The notes below the pieces were generated by a model, which had not been told where the DNA came from, searched no databases, and was given only the letters and a program-made list of their open reading frames with translations. Position numbers and translations under genes: made by a program. Below are positions 53,002-61,360 of a stretch of 64,000 bases of DNA, one piece after another. The stretch's first letter is position 1. Every line of letters begins with the position of its first letter. Source of the stretch: Cohnella sp. WQ 127256 (lineage in GTDB: Bacteria; Bacillota; Bacilli; Paenibacillales; Paenibacillaceae). The DNA is taken from positions 1,178,001 through 1,242,000 of the forward strand of contig NZ_JAMZCY010000001.1 in the NCBI RefSeq assembly GCF_024519285.1, in the 5' to 3' direction.

Positions 53002-54069
53002 ATGATTAAGGCTATCGCACGCGCAGTATTCGGTTCGGTAGGACCATTCAAACCAACCACGATCGAACGAAGAGATCTACAGCCGCACGACGTACTGATC
53101 GAAATCAAATACTCGGGAATTTGCCACTCCGATATCCATACGGCTCGCGGCGAATGGGGGCCGGTGAACTATCCGCTCGTCCCGGGTCACGAGATCGCCG
53201 GCGTCGTCGCTCAAGTCGGCAGTAAGGTTACGAAATATGCCATAGGAGACAGAGTAGGGGTAGGCTGCATGGTCGACTCCTGCAGAGAGTGCGACCGCTG
53301 CCGCGAGGGGAACGAACAATATTGCCGCAATGGCAACACTGGGACGTATGCCGCCACCGATCGATACGGACAATACACGCAAGGCGGGTATTCCACGCAT
53401 ATCGTCGTCACGGAAGACTTCGTCGTCCGTATTCCGGACGCGCTCGGTCTTGACGTAGCCGCTCCGCTCCTATGCGCGGGTATTACGACGTATTCGCCTT
53501 TGCGCCATTGGAAGGCGGGACCCGGCAAGAAAATCGCTGTCGTCGGACTCGGCGGGCTCGGCCATATGGCCGTGAAGCTTGCTCGCGCCATGGGCGCGGA
53601 GGTTACGGTTTTATCCCAGACGTTGAAGAAAAAAGACGACGGCTTGCGGATGGGAGCGGATCATTATTACGCCACGAACGATCCTGAGACGTTTAACAAG
53701 TTGGTCGGTTCGTTCGACCTCATCATCAATACCGTGAGCGCGAAGATCGATGTCGGTGCGTATCTCTCGTTGCTGACGCTGGACGGTACGATCGTCAACG
53801 TAGGCGCTCCGGCGGAACCGATGTCCATTCACGTCTTGCCGCTCATCCTTCAGCGCCGCTCGTTTGCCGGCTCTACGATCGGCGGCATTCGTGAGACGCA
53901 GGAGATGCTCGACTTTTGCGCAGAGCATCGCATCGCTCCCGAGATTGAGGTTATTGCCGCTAATCAGATTGATGAAGCCTGGGAACGCGTATTAGCTTCG
54001 GATGTCCGGTATCGGTTCGTTATCGATATTCGTACGATGAAGGAGGAAATAGAATGGCGGAAAAAGTAA
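53002..54069 (+). CDS. zinc-dependent alcohol dehydrogenase, CAD/YahK type
   Basis: 355 residues. Catalytic zinc ligands are in [11 protein letters not shown] (Cys) and PGHEIAG (His-Glu). The structural zinc loop [16 protein letters not shown] has four Cys, and the nucleotide fold is [18 protein letters not shown]. This is the family of NADPH-dependent aldehyde reductases such as YahK and AdhA. ATG 53002 has CAGGAGG upstream; the longer frame has none. The gene is visibly richer in GC than its neighbours. It is first in a redox operon under apparent TetR control. Confidence 0.93.
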   Translation: MIKAIARAVFGSVGPFKPTTIERRDLQPHDVLIEIKYSGICHSDIHTARGEWGPVNYPLVPGHEIAGVVAQVGSKVTKYAIGDRVGVGCMVDSCRECDRCREGNEQYCRNGNTGTYAATDRYGQYTQGGYSTHIVVTEDFVVRIPDALGLDVAAPLLCAGITTYSPLRHWKAGPGKKIAVVGLGGLGHMAVKLARAMGAEVTVLSQTLKKKDDGLRMGADHYYATNDPETFNKLVGSFDLIINTVSAKIDVGAYLSLLTLDGTIVNVGAPAEPMSIHVLPLILQRRSFAGSTIGGIRETQEMLDFCAEHRIAPEIEVIAANQIDEAWERVLASDVRYRFVIDIRTMKEEIEWRKK

Positions 54070-54374
54070 CCGCAGGGCGTGATCTTTTAGGCGAATTCGC
54101 ACCTAAATTTGCAGAATTCAACGATGATGTTTTGTTTGGACAAGTATGGAGCCGTGAAGCGGAGTTGAGTCCGCGTGATCGCAGTATGATCACGGTTGCA
54201 GCGCTTCTTTCCGGAGGAAACTTCGAACAATTACAATTCCATTTGATGAAGGCAAAAGCGAATGGAGTCACAAAAGAAGAAATCGTTGAAGTGATTACGC
54301 ATTTAGCCTTTTATTGCGGGTGGCCCAAAGCATGGTCGGCTTTTAATTTTGCAAAAGAAATTTATAAGGACTAG
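54054..54374 (+). CDS. carboxymuconolactone decarboxylase-family protein
   Basis: 106 residues with the CMD fold ([19 protein letters not shown] and [21 protein letters not shown]). The CxxC redox pair of AhpD relatives is absent, so it resembles the PcaC/YurZ branch of unclear activity. Its start overlaps the ADH gene by 16 bp and AAGGAGG lies upstream, so the two are coupled. Confidence 0.87.
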   Translation: MAEKVTAGRDLLGEFAPKFAEFNDDVLFGQVWSREAELSPRDRSMITVAALLSGGNFEQLQFHLMKAKANGVTKEEIVEVITHLAFYCGWPKAWSAFNFAKEIYKD

Positions 54375-54388
54375 GGAGGACAATACTC

Positions 54389-54802
54389 ATGATTATAAAG
54401 GATAGGAAAGAAACCATTTTATTCGATGCAGGCGAACCAAATCCGTATTCTCAATATTTCGTTGGTCAAAGTTATTTGAAAATGCTCACGCCAGGACCCA
54501 ATGCGATCGGAAACGTAACGTTTGAACCAGGTTGCCGCAACCACTGGCATTCTCATGCGGGCGGGCAATTCTTGTTCGTTACCGCCGGCGAAGGTTACTA
54601 TCAAGCCGAAGGTGAACCCGCGCAACGCTTAAAAGCCGGCGATGTAGTCATCATTCCAGCCGGTATGAAACATTGGCATGGCGCTGCAGATGACTCTTGG
54701 TTCGTTCATCTCGCGGCTGCAGGCGACCCAAACAGACCGGAAACAGAATGGTTCGAGCCCGTAAACGATGAGCAATACGCGGAAGCAAATCAAGTGATGT
54801 AA
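54389..54802 (+). CDS. cupin-domain protein
   Basis: 137 residues with a single beta-barrel cupin. Metal ligands are in CRNHWHSHAGGQFLFVTAGE and the second motif is GDVVIIPAGMKHWHGA. Such cupins often travel with CMD and aldo/keto reductase genes, as here, and may be quercetinase- or isomerase-like; the activity is unknown. GGGAGG precedes the ATG by 11 nt, and the CMD gene ends 14 bp before. Confidence 0.88.
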   Translation: MIIKDRKETILFDAGEPNPYSQYFVGQSYLKMLTPGPNAIGNVTFEPGCRNHWHSHAGGQFLFVTAGEGYYQAEGEPAQRLKAGDVVIIPAGMKHWHGAADDSWFVHLAAAGDPNRPETEWFEPVNDEQYAEANQVM

Positions 54803-54825
54803 ATCAATACCGAGGAGGCAAAAAC

Positions 54826-55683
54826 ATGCTTGACGAAACCTACAAATTATTGAACGGTGTTGAAATCCCAAAATTAGGTCTTGGCACCTGGCTGCTTAAC
54901 GATGAACAAGCAGCGCAGGCTGTTCGTGATGCGATTTCTATCGGTTATCGCCACATCGATACTGCACAGGCTTATCAGAATGAAGCTGGTGTAGGAGAGG
55001 GAATCCGGTCCGGCGGTGTCGCAAGAGAAGAACTTTTCATTACGACAAAGGTCGCCGCTGAAGTAAAGAACTATGACGCAGCAACGAGGTCTATTGACGA
55101 GTCGTTAGCAAAAATAGGCCTGGATCACATTGACCTTGTGATTATCCATAGCCCGCAGCCTTGGAAGGAGTTCCGCGAGGAGAACCGTTACTTCGAGGAA
55201 AATATAGAAGTATGGAAAGCATTGGAGGATGCTTATAAGGCAGGCAAAGTAAAGGCCATCGGTCTTTCGAACTTCCTCCAGGACGATATAGAGAATATTC
55301 TTGCAAGCTGCGAGATCAAACCTATGATCAATCAGATCTTAGCACATGTGAGCAATACACCTATGGAGCTCATTGAATTCTGCCGGAAGAATAACATTCT
55401 GGTGGAGGCCTATTCACCGATTGCCCACGGCGCAATCCTTGATCATGCAGAGATTAAGGAAATAGCTAATCATTATGGGGTATCTGTTGCACAGATAGGC
55501 CTGCGGTATGATCTCCAGCTTGGCCTTGTCGTTCTTCCGAAAACGAAAAATCTGGATCATATGAGAATCAATGCGGAGCTTGATTTTGTGATCAGCGATG
55601 CAGATATGGAGACTCTGAGGAATATTGAACGCATCCAAGATTATGGTGAACATAGCTTTTTCCCGGTCTTTGGAGTGAAATAA
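54826..55683 (+). CDS. aldo/keto reductase
   Basis: 285 residues, a TIM-barrel NADPH reductase of the 2,5-diketo-gluconate reductase type. The catalytic tetrad region is visible as GYRHIDTAQAYQNEAGVG (Asp, Tyr), then KVAAEV for Lys and DLVIIHSPQPW (His). The phosphate-site LPKTKNLDHMRINAE is near the C-terminus. GAGGAGG precedes the ATG. It ends the ADH-CMD-cupin operon, probably for detoxifying reactive carbonyls. Confidence 0.92.
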   Translation: MLDETYKLLNGVEIPKLGLGTWLLNDEQAAQAVRDAISIGYRHIDTAQAYQNEAGVGEGIRSGGVAREELFITTKVAAEVKNYDAATRSIDESLAKIGLDHIDLVIIHSPQPWKEFREENRYFEENIEVWKALEDAYKAGKVKAIGLSNFLQDDIENILASCEIKPMINQILAHVSNTPMELIEFCRKNNILVEAYSPIAHGAILDHAEIKEIANHYGVSVAQIGLRYDLQLGLVVLPKTKNLDHMRINAELDFVISDADMETLRNIERIQDYGEHSFFPVFGVK

Positions 55684-55690
55684 CTTTAGA

Positions 55691-55724
55691 CAAAGAGCAG
55701 GAGGGATAACCTTGCTGCTCTTTG
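55691..55724 (+). terminator. hairpin after the aldo/keto reductase gene
   Basis: A perfect 10-bp stem (CAAAGAGCAG with CTGCTCTTTG) whose loop can also pair; a long U-run is missing. Confidence 0.6.
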
Positions 55725-55735
55725 ATGGTTGTTCA

Positions 55736-55963
55736 TTAAATATCCAACTTGCGGGTTCCTAACCATTTCACCATCTCTGGATCGCGATGTGAGAAGAATA
55801 GACTTTGTTTCGTATCCAGAGTATGGATCAAATCTATTTCACTCTGATTCAACTCGAAATCAAAGATATTGAAGTTTTCAATAATGCGATCCTTACGTAT
55901 CGATTTCGGAATCACAATGACTTCTCTTTGCGTCAACCAACGTAAAACGACCTGCGCAACCGA
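55736..55963 (-). pseudogene. 3' remnant of a second aldo/keto reductase gene
   Basis: On the minus strand about 76 codons encode the C-terminal quarter of an aldo/keto reductase: SVAQVVLRWLTQREVIVIPKS (quoted in part: AQVVLRW, VIVIPKS), then RIIENFNIFDFELNQSEID and a normal end GTRKLDI. A stop codon precedes the fragment at 55964-55966 and no start or N-terminal part exists upstream. It is a deletion remnant, convergent with the intact gene at 54826-55683. Confidence 0.85.
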
Positions 55964-56164
55964 TTATCCTCCACTTCTATATGGTCATGATGTGTAAAAG
56001 GTTCTAACTCTATACTTTACAAACCTCATTATGCACGAACCGTCGCTTCGAAAGATATCCTATTCGTACTCAATTGTTGCCTAATCTTCTCACGACCCTT
56101 AAGGATTGACGAATTTCAGATTATAATCGAAGCAAAGGGAACATGGAAGAGGAGTCGAATCACG

Positions 56165-57043
56165 ATGACGAAACAACAAGAACTCATTCACATTATCAAC
56201 CGGTATACGGAAGGAGACGGTGTTTTTAAAACCGCCATCCCATCCTTATTTTTCATGCGTCGTTCAAATATGTCGGAGCCAAATCACGGTTTATACAAAC
56301 CGTCGTTTTGCATGGTCGTGCAGGGGGAGAAGGAAGTTTGGCTTGCAAAGGAACGATTTACATACAGTCCTGCCGATTATCTCGTTGCATCCGTTCATCT
56401 TCCGGTAAGCAGCCAAGTCACGGAAGCCAGTCCCGATGTGCCGTACTTAGGTCTCAAGCTTGAACTTTCTCCAAGTCAAGTATTAGAGGTTTTGGATGAG
56501 TTTGATATCCGAACGGTTTCCAGCGGAACCGAGCAACGAGCCATGTATGTTAGTCATATCGAATCCGCTTTATTGGATGCGGTCATCCGATTAGCGCGAT
56601 TATTAGATACCCCAAACGATATATCCGTACTTTCTCCGTTGTATACAAAGGAAATTCTCTATCGGGTTTTACAAGGACGGAATGGAAATATATTGAAGGG
56701 GATCGTGATGGAAGAAACGGCCATTCGTCAAATCAGGGAAGTTATCGAACATATCGTTCATCATTATGATCGCTCTTTTCGGATCGAAGAGCTTGCAGAC
56801 ATCGCGAACATGAGTATTTCATCCTTTCACCGACACTTTAAAGAAGTGACTGCCTTAAGCCCTATTCAGTTTCAGAAACAAATCCGATTGCAAGAGGCAC
56901 GACGTCTACTCTTAACCGAATCTGCGGATGCTGCAGACGTTGCTTATCGAGTAGGCTACGAAAGTAGCTCGCAATTCAGCCGAGAGTATTCACGGTTGTT
57001 CGGATATCCTCCGAGGCAAGATATAAACCGACTAAAAGCATGA
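56165..57043 (+). CDS. AraC-family regulator with AraC_N cupin domain (YqhC-like)
   Basis: 292 residues. The N-terminal half (about 15-165) is the AraC_N domain (LYKPSFCMVVQGEKEVWL, YLVASVHLPVSSQV). The C-terminal double helix-turn-helix is FRIEELADIANMSISSFHRHF and DVAYRVGYESSSQFSREYSRLFG. Similar proteins, such as E. coli YqhC, activate an aldehyde reductase and an aldo/keto reductase gene under carbonyl stress; the neighbourhood of ADH and aldo/keto reductase genes fits that idea, which remains an inference. AGAGGAG lies before the ATG. Confidence 0.9.
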   Translation: MTKQQELIHIINRYTEGDGVFKTAIPSLFFMRRSNMSEPNHGLYKPSFCMVVQGEKEVWLAKERFTYSPADYLVASVHLPVSSQVTEASPDVPYLGLKLELSPSQVLEVLDEFDIRTVSSGTEQRAMYVSHIESALLDAVIRLARLLDTPNDISVLSPLYTKEILYRVLQGRNGNILKGIVMEETAIRQIREVIEHIVHHYDRSFRIEELADIANMSISSFHRHFKEVTALSPIQFQKQIRLQEARRLLLTESADAADVAYRVGYESSSQFSREYSRLFGYPPRQDINRLKA

Positions 57044-57055
57044 CGAGGGAAGAGA

Positions 57056-57080
57056 GGCAAGCCTACCGGCTTGCCTTTTT
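57056..57080 (+). terminator. Rho-independent terminator after the AraC gene
   Basis: A perfect 8-bp stem (GGCAAGCC with GGCTTGCC), loop TACC, then TTTTT. Confidence 0.92.
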
Positions 57081-57225
57081 ACATGGGATGACCTGCTAAG
57101 AGGATTAGGCAATGATTTAAGACAAATGAGATAACAGTCTTTTTGTCCTCTGTCGCATAATGAAGTAAGAATTTGTGAAGGTAAGATGAGCAGCAGCTTG
57201 AATCAACTGAAAGGGGAAGCAAAAA

Positions 57226-58434
57226 ATGATTGCAAGATTAAATCATATATTAGCAATCAAAGGTTACCGTTTATTTGTCATCTGCGTTTTATTAGTCGGC
57301 ATTGGAATATCGATTACCATGCCTTATTTAGCTCTATACTGTACGGAGGAATTGGGGATGAGCGCGGGGGCGTTTGGGCTATTTACTGCGGTGAGCTCAT
57401 TAAGCGGCGTAGCTGCGAATTCGTTCATTGGCAAACATTCGGATCGTATATTAGATCGAAAGTTCATTATTATGGTAGCCACAGTTTCTTCCGCTGCAGG
57501 TTACTGCTCCTATTTAGTCTTTAACCATTTTTTGATTTTACTGGTCATTGTCAGTTTTTTTAGTGGGTTAGGCGCTGCGGCCATGCCACAAATATACGCA
57601 TACGCGCAGGAGTCGGCAAATGAAAGCAACTCGGATGATCGAACATTCGCGATGTCGACATTGCGTTCGCTCGTCTCGCTTGGATTTCTGATTGGCCCTT
57701 TAGTTGGCACCCTTATTTTAAGTGCCATTGGGTATAAAGGGCTCTTTCTAGGTACAGCTTGCATTTTCCTTGTCATCGCATCACTTGTGTCGGTATTTCT
57801 ACCGAAAAAAAGAACCTCTCAAAAGAAGCGAGCAGGTAATGATCACAGCACTACATCCACCGGTAGGCATATATGGTTTCCGGTTATCGCTTTCGTTTTA
57901 TTGTTTGCAGTCAACGCGATTAATGGAATCATTACTCCATTGTTTATTGTCAACAAGCTTCATGGTACGCATACGGATGTCGGATTAGTCGTCAGCATTT
58001 GTGCTGGATTAGAAATTCCAATTATGTTTATTCTAGGAGCCATTGGCCGAAAGATATCAAACAACTCCTTGTTGATTGGGGCTTGCTTAATTGCAATTAT
58101 TTACAATTTAATCATTAGTGTATCAACTGATGCCTGGCAGCTTATCGCGGCGCAACTTTTACAAGCCATGTTCGTTGCAATCGTAATGGGGAATGGTCTA
58201 AGTTATTTTACTGAATTGCTCCCGAACGCACCGGGTAGATCTTCAACGACCTATTACAACGTAACCATTATAGGCAGATTAATCGGTAATTTAAGTGGTG
58301 GTATCATTGCGCAGTACGTTGGGATTCGTGAAGTTTATTGGGTTTGTGTTGCAATAACTTCAGTATCATTCATCATCCTATGGAAGATAAAGCATGTAAA
58401 GATAGCACAGACTGTAGCTAAGGGTGAGATTTAA
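57226..58434 (+). CDS. MFS exporter, sugar-efflux (SetA/SetB)-like
   Basis: 402 residues with twelve membrane helices. The loop 2-3 motif is NSFIGKHSDRILDRKFIIM, a variant of the MFS motif GxxSDRxGRR. The central cytoplasmic loop holds PKKRTSQKKR. It most resembles sugar efflux transporters of the Set family, and a drug substrate is possible. AAAGGGG lies before ATG 57226. An overlapping 112-codon frame at 57186 has no site and is rejected. No regulator lies next to it. Confidence 0.88.
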   Translation: MIARLNHILAIKGYRLFVICVLLVGIGISITMPYLALYCTEELGMSAGAFGLFTAVSSLSGVAANSFIGKHSDRILDRKFIIMVATVSSAAGYCSYLVFNHFLILLVIVSFFSGLGAAAMPQIYAYAQESANESNSDDRTFAMSTLRSLVSLGFLIGPLVGTLILSAIGYKGLFLGTACIFLVIASLVSVFLPKKRTSQKKRAGNDHSTTSTGRHIWFPVIAFVLLFAVNAINGIITPLFIVNKLHGTHTDVGLVVSICAGLEIPIMFILGAIGRKISNNSLLIGACLIAIIYNLIISVSTDAWQLIAAQLLQAMFVAIVMGNGLSYFTELLPNAPGRSSTTYYNVTIIGRLIGNLSGGIIAQYVGIREVYWVCVAITSVSFIILWKIKHVKIAQTVAKGEI

Positions 58435-58519
58435 GTGTACCAATGATTAATTGAGTATTCTTTGATTATTACATTACTTCTTCACAAAACCCGTATTTTA
58501 TACATATGTTCATGGGTTC

Positions 58520-58699
58520 TTAATTAACAGCCATTTGTGTCCCGTGTTCTCCAAGTTCGACCCGCCTTTTGAACGTATCCAATGTATTTAGTACATTCTC
58601 AACGGAATTGAATTGCGACCATATGACATTAGTATTTGGCGAATCAATTAAAGTCCTCATTTCACCTAACAAACCCAATAAACCATTGATATTTCGCAA
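58520..58699 (-). CDS. 59-residue hypothetical protein in the cassette-like array
   Basis: This minus-strand frame starts with TTG (58697-58699), preceded by GGAGAGG with suitable spacing, and reads MRNINGLLGLLGEMRTLIDS onward to TQMAVN. It is helical and charged and looks like a genuine small protein. I do not recognise its family. Its start lies 64 bp after repeat copy A, the same layout as other genes of the array. Near its 3' end, CACGGGACACAAATGG resembles a decayed copy of the repeat core ACGGGACAC, suggesting that its natural end was altered. Confidence 0.55.
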   Translation of the reverse strand: MRNINGLLGLLGEMRTLIDSPNTNVIWSQFNSVENVLNTLDTFKRRVELGEHGTQMAVN

Positions 58700-58763
58700 T
58701 TTGAACCTCTCCGATATTAGATTAGTTTGTTATTTGAATATTTCTATAGATGCTTGAACTATC

Positions 58764-58850
58764 CTGCCCGTTAGTTGAGAAAACGACAGCCAGTAATACC
58801 GGCTGCCGTCCCTTTGAGTTTATTGAACAAACGTTACCCGTTAGTTGAAC
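58764..58850 (-). repeat. array repeat, copy A (full)
   Basis: On the minus strand it begins TTCAACTAACGGGTAACG and ends CTCAACTAACGGGCAG, with the hairpin GGCAGCCGG/CCGGCTGCC-like core between. The stop codon TAA of the cupin gene lies inside it (AACTAACGGG). Confidence 0.85.
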
Positions 58851-59293
58851 TCAACGCTCTTCCCCCATTCGACAGGTTGCTCCAGGATTACCCCGTCTGT
58901 CTCCACCCATTGGGTAAGGCTGTTCTCTTTCGCTTGAATAACGATAAAATACAGGTCTTCCGAAGCGGACGTATTCCGCAACGCTCTCACTCCGTCAGGA
59001 GCGATTCGAACTGAAGTTCCTTCGAACACATCAAATTCGTTTCCGTCCACTTGTAAGTGACCTTGTCCTTTAACAAAGATGTAGAGTTCCTCATTTTCTT
59101 GGTGTTTGTGATAGAAAGGGACTTCCGCATTTGGGGGCAGATTATTGAGTGAAACTTCCATGCTCGTAAGTTTTAAGGAATCTTTTAGAAAGATTTTTCC
59201 TTTTAGCATTCCTTCCGTAACGTTTCCAAAATTCGAAAATGTACCTGCATGGTTAACCGAGTAATTCGCTTGATTCGGCTCCAATTTGCTCAC
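58841..59293 (-). CDS. cupin-domain protein in the cassette-like array
   Basis: 150 residues with one cupin barrel: PFYHKHQENEELYIFVKGQGHLQV supplies the His, His and Glu ligands, and GTSVRIAPDGVRALRN the second motif. The start is GTG with AAGGTGAG upstream. The final codons (EFN, stop) are encoded by the beginning of repeat copy A, so the protein end is set by the repeat. The function is unknown. Confidence 0.87.
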   Translation of the reverse strand: MSKLEPNQANYSVNHAGTFSNFGNVTEGMLKGKIFLKDSLKLTSMEVSLNNLPPNAEVPFYHKHQENEELYIFVKGQGHLQVDGNEFDVFEGTSVRIAPDGVRALRNTSASEDLYFIVIQAKENSLTQWVETDGVILEQPVEWGKSVEFN

Positions 59294-59454
59294 CTCACCT
59301 TAGATTTAATTGTTTCATTAATAGAATGAAAACTGCCCTTCGAAGAGCGCCCCCAAAGACGCCCGTCAGTGCAGACGTTATCAGCCGTGGTTATTACTAC
59401 GATTACACTCGTCAAGCCGAGACTTCCAGAGGTTTAGTCTAAACCAATGTTAAA

Positions 59455-59898
59455 CTAAAAGGCTGCCAGGGTTTTGCCTGTTTCGAGCAAGCTCTTTAAA
59501 TTGCTGAGAATGACAGGCCAGCCATTATTAAATCCATCAATCTTGCCTTCATCTTTGCGAATATCCTTCTCTAATAAATCCTCGTGTCGGAGCGTCAGTT
59601 TTACAGTAGAGTTCAAAGGTGATAATTCATAACTAACCTTAGAGAATCGCTCTCCTTCAACGTCTTTGACGCTCCAGGTAACTGTGAGTAGACGATACGG
59701 CTCACATACAAGAACTTCACCATGATGATCAACCTTATCTTTATCCATCAATTTAAAGCTGGAGCCAACTTGCCAATCTGAAATGATTTCACGACCGAAA
59801 AAATACTGCTTGGTGAATTCACTGTTAGTTAGGGCTTGCCAAAGCTTCTCGGGCGTAGTTGCGATGTAAGTCGTATAAACGAATGAAGTCTTATGCAT
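59455..59898 (-). CDS. SRPBCC (AHSA1-type) protein
   Basis: 147 residues with the START/AHSA1 pattern: FVYTTYIATTPEKLWQALTN, YFFGREIISDW, VKLTLRHEDL and the C-terminal GWPVILSNLKSLLETG. Proteins of this type form a hydrophobic cavity for small ligands and are commonly paired with ArsR regulators, as here. Its ATG overlaps the ArsR stop by 8 nt. No array repeat is recognised in the 161 bp between this gene and the cupin gene. Confidence 0.9.
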   Translation of the reverse strand: MHKTSFVYTTYIATTPEKLWQALTNSEFTKQYFFGREIISDWQVGSSFKLMDKDKVDHHGEVLVCEPYRLLTVTWSVKDVEGERFSKVSYELSPLNSTVKLTLRHEDLLEKDIRKDEGKIDGFNNGWPVILSNLKSLLETGKTLAAF

Positions 59899-60211
59899 GG
59901 TTAGAATCCTCCTCTAAGGCTTGCTTTAGTGTGTTTAATGCCTCAATCCGGTGACGCTCAAACTTACCGATCCAGCGTTGATAAATTTCCCCGATAGGTA
60001 CCGGATTAAGATAATGCAGCTTTTCACGGCCTTGCCAAACGACATTAACAAGGTTTGCCTCTTCCAGCAGCTGAAGGTGCTTTGTAACAGCTTGACGAGT
60101 CATAGTCATTTGTTTACAAATTTCTCCTAAGGATTGTCCGTTATTCGCGAACAAGAGGTCGAGTAATTCTCTGCGAGTTCCATCGGCAAGTGCTTTAAAT
60201 ACTTTGTCCAT
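59891..60211 (-). CDS. ArsR-family regulator paired with SRPBCC
   Basis: 106 residues from the ATG at 60211 (MDKVFKALADGTRRELLDLL). The winged helix is MTMTRQAVTKHLQLLEEANLV, with wing QGREKLHYLNP. The ATG at 60232 lies inside the promoter spacer, so it cannot be the start for the strong promoter seen here; the mRNA would begin at about the codon used. No Cys-rich metal site is visible, so it senses something other than a classical metal. Confidence 0.9.
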   Translation of the reverse strand: MDKVFKALADGTRRELLDLLFANNGQSLGEICKQMTMTRQAVTKHLQLLEEANLVNVVWQGREKLHYLNPVPIGEIYQRWIGKFERHRIEALNTLKQALEEDSNHA

Positions 60212-60217
60212 GCCCCT

Positions 60218-60247
60218 ATTATATGCAACCATTTAATTGCATGTCAA
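60218..60247 (-). promoter_or_regulatory. promoter and operator of the ArsR-SRPBCC unit
   Basis: On the minus strand TTGACA (60242-60247), an 18-bp spacer and TATAAT (60218-60223) form a near-consensus promoter. ATGCAA and TTGCAT (60223-60242) are inverted within the spacer and overlap the -10, a likely ArsR operator. The ATG lies 6 bp after the -10, implying a leaderless mRNA. Confidence 0.8.
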
Positions 60248-60300
60248 GCTCCATTGTAAAAAAATACCTGTAGTATATCCATACAGTTTATTACATTATC

Positions 60301-60378
60301 CTGCCCGTTACTTCAATGAAAAAAGCAGACTGCCGTTGCAATCTGCTTCATTCCACTATCGTGTCCCGTTAGATCAAC
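60301..60378 (-). repeat. array repeat, copy B (full)
   Basis: On the minus strand it begins GATCTAACGGGACACGATAG and ends TTGAAGTAACGGGCAG; the central hairpin is GCAGATT/AGTCTGC-like with a T-run. It starts 2 bp after the 73-residue gene. A TAATAA at 60288-60293 lies 17 bp from TTGAAG, so the repeat end may provide a -35 box. Confidence 0.85.
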
Positions 60379-60380
60379 AC

Positions 60381-60602
60381 CTAACGATGGATTAGTTCCC
60401 TCACAAAATTAGTACTTTCCTGTAACAAAGAACGAAGCACATCTACTTCATTGCATCTCTTTTCCCAGATCGGACTTGACCAATCATAAGACTTAATAAC
60501 ATAGACTGCAAACTCCGTTCTATACCAGCCCACATCAACGATATAAAGATCTTTTTCGTAACTAACATGTAGAAGATCTTCATTTAAAGCAGAACCGTTC
60601 AA
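60381..60602 (-). CDS. 73-residue hypothetical protein, probably 5'-truncated
   Basis: The frame from TTG (60602) reads MNGSALNEDLLHVSYEKDLY on to NFVRELIHR. It stays open 19 codons further upstream without a usual start codon or ribosome site, reaching a stop 12 bp from the truncated repeat copy at 60674. The protein-like upstream part suggests that the true N-terminus was lost together with the missing half of that repeat. The family is not recognised; aromatic and acidic residues are abundant. Confidence 0.55.
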   Translation of the reverse strand: MNGSALNEDLLHVSYEKDLYIVDVGWYRTEFAVYVIKSYDWSSPIWEKRCNEVDVLRSLLQESTNFVRELIHR

Positions 60603-60673
60603 TTGATTATAAGTTATGACCCCAGGTGTAAAATCAATATGTTCTAGTATATGTTTTCACCATCCTGATTCCG

Positions 60674-60696
60674 TTATCGTGTCCCGTTAGTGGAAC
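60674..60696 (-). repeat. array repeat, half copy
   Basis: Only the first box is present: GTTCCACTAACGGGACAC then GATAACGGAATC, without hairpin or second box. It lies 17 bp after the RibD-type reductase stop. Confidence 0.75.
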
Positions 60697-60712
60697 ACCT
60701 TGTACGGCACGG

Positions 60713-61282
60713 CTATTTCTCCAACTCATAGCGGGCCGTGATAATGCCCGACTTAAGCGTTCGGCTGGACAGCAGCTTGAGCCTGATTTTCTCACCGTCG
60801 CCGTGGAATGCCGATTTTCCGCCGCCCAAGATGACCGGACAAATCGTCAGCAGGAATTCGTCGATCAGGCCGAGCTCAAGCAACGTCTTCGCCGCCCCCG
60901 GACTGCCGAAGATAACAAGATTTTTGCCAGGCTGCTCCTTGAGCGCCTTGATTTCCTCTGCAATATTGTCCTTGATTAGCATCGTATTGTTCCATTCGAC
61001 AATGTCCATCGAGCCGGAAATGACGATCTTCTTAACATCCTGTAGCCATTTGGCATGCTCCATACCGTGCCTCGACGCATCCGGATTGTCCAGCACCGTG
61101 GGCCAGTAGCTCTCCATCATCCGATACGTCGTGCGTCCGTATACGGGAGAGCCGACTTCGGCTACGACCTCCTCGGCGTATTTCTCTAATTCCTCGTTGT
61201 ACGGAATCCAATCTAGTCCTCCGTTCGAATCCGACGCATACCCGTCCAGCGACACATGCATGAACAATACGAGTTTTCTCAT
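60713..61282 (-). CDS. RibD C-terminal/dihydrofolate-reductase-like protein
   Basis: 189 residues from the ATG at 61282, with CGGAGGAGA upstream. The pattern is LVLFMHVSLDGYASDSNGG, SPVYGRTTYRMMESYWPT, then NLVIFGSPGAAKTLLELGL and DEFLLTICPVILGGGKSAF, typical of the YwjB/YyaP-like family of unknown substrate with an NADPH site. It is visibly GC-rich compared with the genes on both sides, a sign of separate origin. Upstream lies a MerR-type promoter. Confidence 0.9.
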   Translation of the reverse strand: MRKLVLFMHVSLDGYASDSNGGLDWIPYNEELEKYAEEVVAEVGSPVYGRTTYRMMESYWPTVLDNPDASRHGMEHAKWLQDVKKIVISGSMDIVEWNNTMLIKDNIAEEIKALKEQPGKNLVIFGSPGAAKTLLELGLIDEFLLTICPVILGGGKSAFHGDGEKIRLKLLSSRTLKSGIITARYELEK

Positions 61283-61360
61283 GTTTGCTTCTCCTCCGAT
61301 TTTGAATTTAGTTATTCGATTTTTTGGCAGTAGGCCATGTTTCGTCCTGCTCATACGTTC

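Noticed and set aside
57186-57524. 112-codon ORF overlapping the MFS gene start
   Set aside because: It is frame-shifted against a clear MFS protein and has no matching family.
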